This document shows, piece by piece, positions 13,241 to 19,933 of a stretch of 19,933 bases of DNA (within the stretch, counting starts at the first letter, position 1; every line of letters starts with the position of its first letter). A program made the translations under genes and the position numbers. Source of the stretch: CAZCBN01 sp964496975 (GTDB taxonomy: Bacteria > Planctomycetota > Phycisphaerae > Phycisphaerales > UBA1924); contig CAZCBN010000055.1 in assembly GCA_964496975.1 (NCBI GenBank), forward strand, positions 1 through 19,933. The letters are read 5' to 3'. The notes under the pieces are model-generated. The model was not told the DNA's origin. It did not search any database and saw only the letters and a program-made list of their open reading frames with translations.

Positions 13241-14095
13241 ATGCGGACAGCAATCGGCTCGGTCGTGGCGGCGTGGCTTGCGGCGTGCGGGCTTGCGAGC
13301 CTCGGCGCGGCGCCTGACGCGGCGGCGGGGGACGCGGACGCCTTCGTGCTGGACGCGGCGTCGGCGGAGTTGAACGCGAAGATCGAGCGGGTGACAGGCG
13401 AGACGGCGTGCGAGCCGACGCTTGCGGGGAGCACGTGGACGTGCGGCGACATGCGGACGGGCGCCCCGCTGCCGGTGGCGTACCCCAGGCCCACGCCGGC
13501 GGGGGTGATGGAGATCAAGCCGTACGCGTCGGTGCGGCGGGCGGAGAAGTCGGGCGGCGGGGACGCGATGATGGCGACGGAGGGCGGGTTTTGGCCGCTG
13601 TTCCAGCACATCAGCGCACGCCGCATTGAGATGACGGCGCCGGTGGAGATGGACTACGCGATGGCGGCGGCGCCGAAAGACCTCACCACGCCGGAGGGCG
13701 AGGACGCGGGGGCAGGGAATGCGGCGGGGGCTGGGGCCGCGCCGGGCTGGCGGATGAGCTTTTTGTACCGCGACCCGACCCTGGGGCCGACGGGCACGGT
13801 GGAAAACGGCGTGGTGGTGACGGACACCGAGGCGTCGACGTGGCTCAGCGTGGGCGTGCGCGGGACGGTGACAAAGCGGCGCATCGCGGAGTTTGAGGCG
13901 CAGATGACCGAGTGGCTCGCCGGGCAGACGGCGTGGCAGGCGACGGGCGAGCGGCGGTGGCTCGGGTACAACGGGCCCGACGTACCGCGGGAGCAGTCGT
14001 GGTGGGAGGTGCAGATGCGCGTGGAGAAGGAGGAGCCGGCAAAGACGGCCGACGACGCGGCCGACGCGAGTAACGCGGGTGCGGCGGGCGGGTGA
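13241..14095 (+). CDS. SOUL family heme-binding protein, exported or lipoprotein
   Basis: A 284-residue protein from ATG 13241, preceded by CGGAG. It starts MRTAIGSVVAAWLAACGLAS: a short hydrophobic signal that contains LAAC, matching a lipobox (Cys16), although signal peptidase I cleavage near AAPDAAAG is also possible. The SOUL/HEBP core is seen as EIKPYASVRRAE and FWPLFQHISARRIEMTAPVE (about residues 124-143), then WRMSFLYRDPTLGPTG and a final domain with RWLGYNGPDVPREQSWWEV. An Ala/Gly-rich loop interrupts the core at about residues 158-170, and the C-terminus is a low-complexity Ala/Asp tail. Homologues bind heme or tetrapyrroles; the role here is unknown. It is divergent from the repair operon and convergent with the nuclease at 14265. 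Confidence 0.82.
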   Translation: MRTAIGSVVAAWLAACGLASLGAAPDAAAGDADAFVLDAASAELNAKIERVTGETACEPTLAGSTWTCGDMRTGAPLPVAYPRPTPAGVMEIKPYASVRRAEKSGGGDAMMATEGGFWPLFQHISARRIEMTAPVEMDYAMAAAPKDLTTPEGEDAGAGNAAGAGAAPGWRMSFLYRDPTLGPTGTVENGVVVTDTEASTWLSVGVRGTVTKRRIAEFEAQMTEWLAGQTAWQATGERRWLGYNGPDVPREQSWWEVQMRVEKEEPAKTADDAADASNAGAAGG

Positions 14096-14193
14096 ATGGG
14101 TCGATGCCGTCGTGCGTGCGGACGCGGACGTCGCCGCGCATGCGAACGGCGTGCCGCGACGCGCTCGCGTCCGTCGGTGCGCCGGTGAGGGCT

Positions 14194-14213
14194 GCGCGAC
14201 GCGGGCGTCGCGC
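14194..14213. terminator. Stem-loop between the SOUL gene and the S1/P1 nuclease gene
   Basis: A perfect 8-bp stem (14194-14201 with 14206-14213) with loop CGGG in the 169-bp convergent gap. No T tract follows on either strand, so termination is inferred from position and symmetry. Confidence 0.4.
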
Positions 14214-14264
14214 GTGGCGACATTCGCGGCCGGGATCTTGGACCGCAGCTCCGCAGCCGGCGGC

Positions 14265-15248
14265 TTACGGGGTGGCGGGCGCGGGCTGGGCCTCGGTCGC
14301 GGCGGCGGGTGTTGCGGCTGGGGCCGGCGTGGCGGGAGACGCGGCGGCGTCCCTTGCGAACACGACGTTCAGCAGGTTCGCGAGGCGGATGCCGGCCTGA
14401 CGCTGGCGGAGCTCCACGATGGGCAGGCAGTGGCGGGCGTAGTCCTCGCCGAGCGTGGTGCCGGTGGTGAAGGCCTTGCCGTCGTTGAAGCCGGTGGCGG
14501 CGTAGGCGAAGCGGTTGGCGTAGCGGCGGGACTCCAGCACCCAGCGGCCGACGGCCTCTTCGAGCGCGGACTCGGTGAGCTCGGCGGGCCGGATGGGGTC
14601 CGCGGCGGTGTAGGCGAGGCGCTCGGCGTCGGTGATCGTGCCGTGGATGCGTTCGGCGGTTTCGGGCCAGGGGGCGTTCTCGACGGCGTCGTTGATGCCG
14701 GAGTCCCAGATGGAGTGGAGATTGCGCGGGCCGCCGATCCAGTCGATGCGGATGGCGTTGCCGCCGCGGTCGTCGCCGTTGCCGGCGTGCAGGGGCTGGT
14801 GCAGGTCGCCCACGAAGTGAACGACGAACATGAGGGCCTGCTTGCGCTCGAGAGGGGTGAGCGAGTCGTCGGTGACGCGGGCGGTGAAGTCGACCACGCC
14901 GTCGATGACGTTACCGACCTCGGGCCGCATGGAGGCGTGGTCGTACTGTTCGGCATCGGCGGGGAGGTTGGCGTAGTGGTAGGGCGCGGTCCAGGGGAAC
15001 TCATCGTTCTGACCGCGGACGCCGTCGGCCCAGGAGGCGGTTTCCTGGATGGTTTCTTCCTGCATGATGGCCGTCACGGCCTCGCGGGCCTGGGGGGTGA
15101 GCTCGCGCCAGGCGATCTCGGCGATGACGCTGTGGCCCTTGCGGCCCCAGCCGCCCAGCAGCGGCACGGCGAGGGCGAGGACGGCGACGCCGGCGAGGGG
15201 AAGGATGCGGCGGGTGGCGAGCGTGTGCGGGTAAACGTGGCGGGGCAT
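14265..15248 (-). CDS. Exported S1/P1-type zinc-dependent nuclease
   Basis: A 327-residue protein from ATG 15246-15248, with AGGAA about 8 nt upstream. S1/P1 nucleases use a trinuclear zinc site to cut single-stranded DNA and RNA and to remove 3'-phosphates. A signal peptide (RRILPLAGVAVLALAVPLLG) is followed by GWGRKGHSVIAEIAW; Trp34 would be the mature N-terminal residue that ligates zinc in this family, with His39. Further ligand motifs are ASWADGVRG, YHYANLP, FVVHFVGDLHQPLHAG, GGNAIRI and NLHSIWDSGIN, so all expected ligands appear present. The C-terminus has an Ala/Pro/Thr-rich tail of about 28 residues not needed for the fold. It probably acts outside the cytoplasm in nucleic-acid scavenging; no transporter is adjacent. 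Confidence 0.93.
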   Translation of the reverse strand: MPRHVYPHTLATRRILPLAGVAVLALAVPLLGGWGRKGHSVIAEIAWRELTPQAREAVTAIMQEETIQETASWADGVRGQNDEFPWTAPYHYANLPADAEQYDHASMRPEVGNVIDGVVDFTARVTDDSLTPLERKQALMFVVHFVGDLHQPLHAGNGDDRGGNAIRIDWIGGPRNLHSIWDSGINDAVENAPWPETAERIHGTITDAERLAYTAADPIRPAELTESALEEAVGRWVLESRRYANRFAYAATGFNDGKAFTTGTTLGEDYARHCLPIVELRQRQAGIRLANLLNVVFARDAAASPATPAPAATPAAATEAQPAPATP

Positions 15249-15388
15249 GGTGGGGGTTCCTGCGGATGGGCCCGGGGGGGACGGCCTGACGAGGACCGAT
15301 GCGGGCGAGCGGTCGGTCCGCCCCGGCGCGGTGTTCGAACGCCGGATGTACGGACAACGGACCGCCAACAACGGTGCGAGGATAGGCG

Positions 15389-16831
15389 ATGACGACGCGT
15401 CCCTTGGTGTGGTTCCGGTCGGATCTGCGGGTGCGGGACCAGACCGCGCTGTTTCATGCGTGCCGGGAGGCGACACGGGGCGTGGTCGGCGTCTTCACGG
15501 TGTGCCCCGAGCAGTGGCGCGAGCACGACTGGGCGGACGTAAAGGTGGAGTTTTTGCTGCGGAACCTGAAGACGCTCCGCGAGGGGCTCGCGGCGCGGAA
15601 CGTGCCGCTGCGGATCCTGACGTTTCCGACGTTCGCAGGCGCGGCGGGGGCGCTCCTCCGGCTCGCGGAGGAGACGGGGTGCGACGCGTTGTCCTTCAAC
15701 CGTGAGTACGAGGTGAACGAGGCCCGACGCGACGCCGCGGTGACGGCGGCCTTTGAGGCATCGGGGCGCCGCGTGCGGGCGTACACCGACGCGGTGGTGC
15801 TGCCGCCGGGGGATGTGCTGACGCAGGGGGGCGGGTGGTACACGGTGTTCTCGCCGTACAAGCGGTGCTGGCGTGAGCGGTACGCCGAGCATGCCGGCGA
15901 CGGCACGTCGGTGCTGGGCCTTCCGAAGAAACAGGCAGAGATGGCGTGCGACAGCGACGACGTGCCCGCCGAGGTGGCGGGGTTTGACCTGTCCCGCGGG
16001 CGGGCTGACCTGTGGGCCGCGGGGGAGGGGCACGCGGCGGAGCGGCTTGGGAAGTTTGTCGAGGGGCGCATCGCGACGTACAAAGACCGGCGCGACATCC
16101 CCTCCGTGAACGGGACGAGCACGCTGAGCCCGTACCTTGCGCTGGGCGTCATCGGCCCGCGGACGTGCGTGGCGGCGGCTGTTGAGGCGAACGGTGGGGA
16201 CGTGAACGGGGCCAACGCCGGAGCGGCGGGGTGGCTTGACGAGCTGATCTGGCGCGAGTTCTACAAGCACCTGCTGGTCGCGTTCCCGCGGCTCTGCATG
16301 GGCCGGGCGTTTCGGCCCGAGATGGACGCGGTCGCGTGGTCGGAGGATGCGGCGGCCTTTGACGCGTGGTGCGAGGGACGCACGGGCTACCCGATCGTGG
16401 ACGCGGGCATGCGGCAACTGCGGCAGACGGGGTGGATGCACAACCGGCTTCGGATGATCACGGCGATGTTTCTCACGAAGGACCTGCTCATCAACTGGCG
16501 CTGGGGGGAGCGGTTCTTCATGCGGCATCTCGTCGACGGGGACCTCGCCGCGAACAACGGCGGCTGGCAGTGGTCGGCGAGCACGGGGACGGACGCGCAG
16601 CCGTACTTCCGCATCTTCAACCCGACGACACAGGGGGAGAAGTTTGACCCCGAGGGCGCGTTCATCCGCAAGTTCGTGCCGGAGCTGGCCGGCGTCGCCG
16701 GGAAGGCGGTGCACGAGCCGCACGCGGGAGGCGGGCTGCTGCGGTCGGTCGGCGGGTACCCGAGGCCCATCGTCGACCACAAGGCCGCGCGGGAGCGCAC
16801 GCTGGCGGCGTTTGCGGCCGTCAAGGGGTAG
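15389..16831 (+). CDS. phrB: Deoxyribodipyrimidine photolyase (cryptochrome/photolyase family)
   Basis: A 480-residue class I-type photolyase from ATG 15389, preceded by GAGGATAGGCG. It repairs UV-induced cyclobutane pyrimidine dimers using blue light, FAD and an antenna chromophore. The N-terminal Rossmann-like antenna domain starts LVWFRSDLRVRDQTALFHAC. The FAD domain includes TSTLSPYLALGVIGPR, LIWREFYKHLLVAFP, TGYPIVDAGMRQLRQTGWMHNRLRMI and the strongly conserved VDGDLAANNGGWQWSASTGT followed by YFRIFNP. Trp residues at the expected electron-transfer positions are present (NWRW, GGWQW). Length matches E. coli PhrB (472). The antenna type cannot be read reliably. It has no obvious operon partner; the gene 35 nt downstream appears to have its own promoter. 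Confidence 0.94.
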   Translation: MTTRPLVWFRSDLRVRDQTALFHACREATRGVVGVFTVCPEQWREHDWADVKVEFLLRNLKTLREGLAARNVPLRILTFPTFAGAAGALLRLAEETGCDALSFNREYEVNEARRDAAVTAAFEASGRRVRAYTDAVVLPPGDVLTQGGGWYTVFSPYKRCWRERYAEHAGDGTSVLGLPKKQAEMACDSDDVPAEVAGFDLSRGRADLWAAGEGHAAERLGKFVEGRIATYKDRRDIPSVNGTSTLSPYLALGVIGPRTCVAAAVEANGGDVNGANAGAAGWLDELIWREFYKHLLVAFPRLCMGRAFRPEMDAVAWSEDAAAFDAWCEGRTGYPIVDAGMRQLRQTGWMHNRLRMITAMFLTKDLLINWRWGERFFMRHLVDGDLAANNGGWQWSASTGTDAQPYFRIFNPTTQGEKFDPEGAFIRKFVPELAGVAGKAVHEPHAGGGLLRSVGGYPRPIVDHKAARERTLAAFAAVKG

Positions 16832-16852
16832 CCGACTGCAGGGGAAAGTCGG

Positions 16853-16858
16853 TACGCT
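16853..16858 (+). promoter_or_regulatory. TACGCT, candidate -10 box of the zinc-ribbon gene (leaderless type)
   Basis: TACGCT lies 8 nt before ATG 16867, in the 35-nt gap after the photolyase stop, preceded by GG. No Shine-Dalgarno lies between the box and the start. Confidence 0.42.
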
Positions 16859-16866
16859 CCTTCGCC

Positions 16867-17823
16867 ATGGACGAGCAGCACGACGCCCACGGCGAGACGG
16901 CGGGAACGATCGACAACTCCGCGGCAGGGTTCGCCGCGGCCCCACAGATGGACACAGCGGCGGCGCCTCCGCTGGACGGCCTCGTGCCGACGGGCACGGG
17001 GTGTGCGCGGTGCGGCTACAGCCTAGAGGGCCTCAGCACGCGCGGGGCGTGCCCCGAGTGCGGGCTGCCCACCGTCGACTCGCTGCTGAGCGAGCGGCTC
17101 GCCGACCGCGACGCGGGGTACCTTGCGACGCTGCGCCGCGGCGTGACGATCGCGCACGTCTCCATCCTGATGCTCGTGGTGGTCTCGATCGTCAACGCGG
17201 TCATCTCGATGTTCAGCGGCTTCACGGCCGGCGCGGCCACGTTCGGGTCGGGCGCGATGACGATCGCCATGACGGTGGGCACCTTCGCGGTGCAGTTGTT
17301 CGGCGCGTGGGGCTGGTGGCTCCTGACCACCCGCGATCCGGGCGGCGTTGCCCCCGGCAGCAACGAGGGCCTTCGACGCTGGGTGCGGCGGCTGCTTGTG
17401 TGCACCGTCGTGATGGCGTCGGTGGGCCTGATCGCCACGGTGGTTGGAGAGCTGCTCGGCTACGGCGTGACGTCGCTGAACGCGACCATCGCCAGCGGAA
17501 CCGCGATCACCACCGCGACGATCGTGATGCTCGTCGTCGCGGGTCTCTTGAGCCTCCTCGGCTTCGGACTCACCATCTGGCAGGTGGTCGTCACGATCCG
17601 CTACGTCGGCGACCTCGCCCGGCGTCTGCCCGACGCGGCGCTCGCCAAGCGGGCGAAGTTCCGCTCGTGGTTCGTGCCCGTCATCGGCGTCGTGGGAACG
17701 CCCGTGTGCTATATCGGGCCGCTGGTGGCGCTGATCTTGTATTACAACCTGCTCATCGCCCTGCGCAAGCGGCTGACATGGGTGCTCGTCGCGAAAGCAA
17801 AGGCGGCAGTCGGCGGGGCGTGA
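16867..17823 (+). CDS. Zinc-ribbon multi-pass membrane protein, function unknown
   Basis: A 318-residue protein. After a 45-residue acidic, Ala-rich N-terminus it has a compact four-cysteine zinc ribbon, CARCGYSLEGLSTRGACPEC (about residues 46-65), of the CxxCxYxLxGL...CPECG type common in planctomycete membrane proteins. Five hydrophobic segments follow, at about residues 96-118, 124-155, 180-204, 215-245 and 262-292. The last (YIGPLVALILYYNLLIALRK) ends in a basic cytoplasmic-looking tail. Nothing indicates a catalytic site or transport signature. The zinc ribbon may bind nucleic acid or a partner protein at the inner face of the membrane. Context gives no function: photolyase is upstream and a PEP-CTERM protein converges from downstream. 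Confidence 0.78.
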   Translation: MDEQHDAHGETAGTIDNSAAGFAAAPQMDTAAAPPLDGLVPTGTGCARCGYSLEGLSTRGACPECGLPTVDSLLSERLADRDAGYLATLRRGVTIAHVSILMLVVVSIVNAVISMFSGFTAGAATFGSGAMTIAMTVGTFAVQLFGAWGWWLLTTRDPGGVAPGSNEGLRRWVRRLLVCTVVMASVGLIATVVGELLGYGVTSLNATIASGTAITTATIVMLVVAGLLSLLGFGLTIWQVVVTIRYVGDLARRLPDAALAKRAKFRSWFVPVIGVVGTPVCYIGPLVALILYYNLLIALRKRLTWVLVAKAKAAVGGA

Positions 17824-17872
17824 TCGTGATGAGACGCGAACCCTGCGGGCACGGCGGCTCAGCCCAGAAACA

Positions 17873-17900
17873 AACGGGGCCGCGTTTCCGCGGCCCCGTT
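17873..17900. terminator. Strong bidirectional stem-loop between the zinc-ribbon and PEP-CTERM genes
   Basis: A perfect 12-bp stem (17873-17884 with 17889-17900) and tetraloop TTTC. On the minus strand the stem is followed by TGTTTCTG, giving a modest T-rich tail, so it should terminate the PEP-CTERM gene best. It may also serve the plus-strand gene, which ends 49 nt upstream. Confidence 0.65.
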
Positions 17901-17964
17901 GGGAGTGAACTCGCTGAGAGACGCCGGGCGGTTGGCCCGGTGGGTGCACCCGCGTGACCGATGG

Positions 17965-18633
17965 TCAGGCGCGGCGGCGGCGGGCGATCAGGCCCAGGCC
18001 CGCGGCGCCCAGGGCGATGGTGCCCGGGGCGGGGACGAGCTCGGAGCGGATGATGCCGCTGGCCTGCACCGAGACGCCGTCGTACGACTGCGCGAAGAAC
18101 GCGCCGGGGTTGAAGAAGAGCTGCACGGCCGAGCCGGTGAAGGGCTGGACCAGGTTGGCGAAGGCGGTGGAGAACGCGCCGGCGGTGGTGCCGTCGAAGA
18201 CGCCGTCGCCCGAGGTGTTCAGGAAGAAGACGCTGCTGAGCTGGCCCGTGTAGGCGATCGAGCCGCCGAACTCGATGAACGAGCCGGCGACCGTGGCGAC
18301 GAGGGTGTCGCCCGTGTGGTCGGTGATGGTGATGCTGCCGACGCCGGTCGCGAGGTTGGGCGCGATGGGCGTGACGGCGAGGTTGACGACCACGTCGGCC
18401 ATGCTGGCGGGGAAGGAGCCCGAGCCGAAGTCGGCCGAGCTCATGCCCAGGTACTGGCGGGTGACGTCGCCGCCGGTGAACGTGCCGGCCCGGGCGATGA
18501 AGTTCCCGGCCTCGCTGTCGTACGAGGCGTCGAGGTCGCTGAACGTGAACGAGGCGACTTCGACAAGAGCGGCCTGGGCAGCCGAGGCGGCGACCAGGGT
18601 CGCGGCGGCGGCCGCGAGGGTGATTTGACGCAT
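17965..18633 (-). CDS. PEP-CTERM sorting-domain protein
   Basis: A 222-residue secreted protein from ATG 18631-18633, with a strong ribosome binding site GGAGGAG (18640-18646, minus strand) 6 nt upstream. The signal peptide is MRQITLAAAAATLVAASAAQ followed by A. The mature region is Ser/Thr/Gly/Phe-rich, predicted beta-sandwich-like, with no cysteines seen. The C-terminus is VPAPGTIALGAAGLGLIARR plus RRA: a VPxPG motif, a transmembrane segment and an Arg cluster, which is the PEP-CTERM arrangement recognised by exosortase systems of biofilm or exopolysaccharide producers. Planctomycetes carry many such proteins. No exosortase gene is in the window. The role is likely at the cell surface or in the matrix; no enzymatic motif was recognised. 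Confidence 0.88.
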   Translation of the reverse strand: MRQITLAAAAATLVAASAAQAALVEVASFTFSDLDASYDSEAGNFIARAGTFTGGDVTRQYLGMSSADFGSGSFPASMADVVVNLAVTPIAPNLATGVGSITITDHTGDTLVATVAGSFIEFGGSIAYTGQLSSVFFLNTSGDGVFDGTTAGAFSTAFANLVQPFTGSAVQLFFNPGAFFAQSYDGVSVQASGIIRSELVPAPGTIALGAAGLGLIARRRRA

Positions 18634-18676
18634 CTGTTTCTCCTCCAACGGTTTATGAATGGAAATGCCCCGCCGA

Positions 18677-18682
18677 AACGTA
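18677..18682 (-). promoter_or_regulatory. TACGTT, possible -10 box of the PEP-CTERM gene
   Basis: TACGTT on the minus strand is 43 nt before the ATG and would give a leader of about 35 nt that contains the GGAGGAG ribosome binding site. No convincing -35 box, so this is tentative. Confidence 0.25.
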
Positions 18683-18884
18683 GCGTGAACCCGGTATCTC
18701 CACCACCTGTGTTGGGTGCCTCCTTGCCTAGATTCATGTTCTCGGACGCCCCCGCTGGCACCGAAGCCCCCAACCTCCCGACCGCCTCGGGCCGCCGTCA
18801 CGGCCCCGGATGCCGCTCGCGGCGCGGGTCCGAAAAGCCGCGCCGTGGGGCATCGGTTCGGCGGGGGGGGCGAAACAATGCCGC

Positions 18885-19933
18885 ATGACACAGGCACGCG
18901 CGGCGACGGTGGGTGAGCTTCGGGCGAGCGGATGGCGTTCACGATCCGTGAAGCAGGAGGTGCGCGACAACCTCGTCCGCGCGCTCGAACGGGGCGACAC
19001 CCTCTTCCCCGGCATCTCGGGGTACGAGGACACGGTGATCCCGGAGGTAGTGAACGCCGTGCTTGCGGGGCACGACATGCTCTTCCTCGGCGAGAAGGGA
19101 CAGGCGAAGAGCCGGATGATGCGCGCGCTGGTGCGGTTCCTGGACGAGGAGCTGCCGTACCTGGACGTGCCGGGCTGCCCCGTGCACGAGGACCCGTACC
19201 GCCCGATCACGTCGAGCGGGCGGCGGGCGCTGGAGCGGCTGGGGGACCGCACGCCGATCGCGTGGTGGGGCCGGGAGAAGCGGTACGCCGAGCGGCTGGC
19301 GCCGGGGACGAAGTTCGCGGACATCATCGGCGAGATCGACCCGGCGAAGATTTTGGGAATGGACGCGGGCGTGAACGCGGGCGAGCGGCACGCGGGCGAG
19401 GGGGCCCACGGCGGTGGGGGCGTCAGCATGGGGAGCGAGGAGGCGCTGCACTTCGGGCTGATCCCGAGGATGCACCGCGGCATCTTCGCGATGAACGAGC
19501 TGCCGGACCTGGACGACCTTGTGCAGGTGGGGCTGTTCAACATCCTGGAAGAGCGGGACGTGCAGATCCGGGGCTACCCGATCAGCTTTGACGTGGACGT
19601 GCTGGTGCTGTTCAGCGCGAACCCGCAGACGTACACGCGGAGCGGGAAGGTGATCCCGCAGCTCAAGGACCGCATCGGGGCGACGATCAAGACGCACTAC
19701 CCCAAGACGCGGGACGCGGCGATCGAGATCACCGAGCAGGAGGCGGCGAAGGACGGGCTCGACCTGGGCGATGCTTCGCGGCCTGAGACCTATCCGGTGC
19801 TGGTGCCGCGATTCATGAAGGAAGTGTGCGAGCAGATCACCATCGGCGCGCGCAAAAGCAAGTACGTGGACCAGGACAGCGGCGTGAGCGCGCGGTTCAG
19901 CATCGCCAACTACAAGCAGATGGTGAGCAGCGC
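18885..19933 (+). CDS. MoxR/Mg-chelatase-like AAA+ ATPase, N-terminal part (runs off the right edge)
   Basis: An open frame of 349 codons from ATG 18885, starting MTQARAATVGELRASGWRSR. It resembles the AAA+ family annotated as magnesium chelatase subunit I-like or MoxR-like ATPases. LVRALERGDTLFPGISGYED precedes a variant Walker A GEKGQAKS (residues 69-76). The Walker B-like segment is GIFAMNELPDL (about 200-210), with Asn at the position often occupied by Asp, as in relatives with a FxINELPDL motif. FSANPQTYTRSGKVIPQLKD holds sensor 1 and the RIGATIKTHYP region. Relatives often sit beside a von Willebrand A-domain gene, which would lie beyond the edge here. No clear Shine-Dalgarno; it is divergent from the PEP-CTERM gene. 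Confidence 0.83.
   Translation, partial: MTQARAATVGELRASGWRSRSVKQEVRDNLVRALERGDTLFPGISGYEDTVIPEVVNAVLAGHDMLFLGEKGQAKSRMMRALVRFLDEELPYLDVPGCPVHEDPYRPITSSGRRALERLGDRTPIAWWGREKRYAERLAPGTKFADIIGEIDPAKILGMDAGVNAGERHAGEGAHGGGGVSMGSEEALHFGLIPRMHRGIFAMNELPDLDDLVQVGLFNILEERDVQIRGYPISFDVDVLVLFSANPQTYTRSGKVIPQLKDRIGATIKTHYPKTRDAAIEITEQEAAKDGLDLGDASRPETYPVLVPRFMKEVCEQITIGARKSKYVDQDSGVSARFSIANYKQMVSS

Noticed and set aside
1..19933. tRNA, rRNA, riboswitch, CRISPR, transposase or phage attachment features
   Set aside because: I saw no matching secondary-structure pattern, direct-repeat array or transposase motif in either strand. A covariance-model scan would be more sensitive for small RNAs.

Overview
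The window is very GC-rich DNA that reads best as a planctomycete of the Phycisphaerae/Phycisphaerales type. Supporting traits are a prepilin-type protein with a GFTLIE methylation motif and long Gly/Ala leader, a C-terminal VPAPGT...RRRR sorting tail (PEP-CTERM class), a CxxCGYxLxGL...CPECG zinc-ribbon membrane protein of a kind common in planctomycetes, and a FabZ-like/ACP/FabZ-like cluster. A run of ten Ns at 2577-2586 shows it is a scaffold, possibly from a metagenome.

Layout: 1-493 (-) is the N-terminal part of an HDOD-domain protein running off the left edge. 683-1492 (-) is recO. 1608-3252 (+) is a small fatty-acid-type cluster: hotdog dehydratase, acyl carrier protein (broken by the N gap) and a second hotdog dehydratase. 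3464-4390 (+) is a prepilin-like protein. 4424-5353 (+) is prmC, converging on an exported YHS-domain protein at 5483-6148 (-), with a perfect 9-bp stem-loop between them. 6377-12987 (-) is the complete four-gene 'ligase-associated DNA damage response' cluster, transcribed in the order MBL-fold exonuclease, ATP-dependent DNA ligase, Lhr-like DEXH helicase, PdeM phosphoesterase. 13241-14095 (+) is a SOUL-type heme-binding protein, converging on an exported S1/P1 nuclease (14265-15248, -). 15389-16831 (+) is a DNA photolyase. 16867-17823 (+) is a zinc-ribbon membrane protein, converging on a PEP-CTERM protein (17965-18633, -). 18885-19933 (+) is a partial MoxR/Mg-chelatase-like AAA+ ATPase. No gene-free stretch exceeds 300 bases, and I saw no tRNA, rRNA, CRISPR or transposase.

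The functional theme is DNA repair: RecO, the four-gene damage-response cluster and photolyase all lie within 16 kb. The most unusual observations are these. (1) Two related 79-bp double-hairpin elements (9021-9099 and 10579-10657) sit in frame, in the same orientation and reading frame, inside the helicase and the ligase, adding a similar 26-residue peptide to each. (2) Six genes (recO, the first fabZ-like gene, prmC, pdeM, the exonuclease, the zinc-ribbon protein) lack a Shine-Dalgarno sequence but carry a TANNNT hexamer 7-10 nt before the start codon, a layout expected of leaderless transcripts; the exported YHS and PEP-CTERM proteins instead have strong ribosome binding sites. (3) A perfect 18-bp AT-rich inverted repeat at 13103-13120 lies between the exonuclease and the SOUL gene. 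(4) The N gap is flanked by a short ParA-like fragment spliced onto the acyl carrier protein, which looks like an assembly misjoin that can be repaired by reading.
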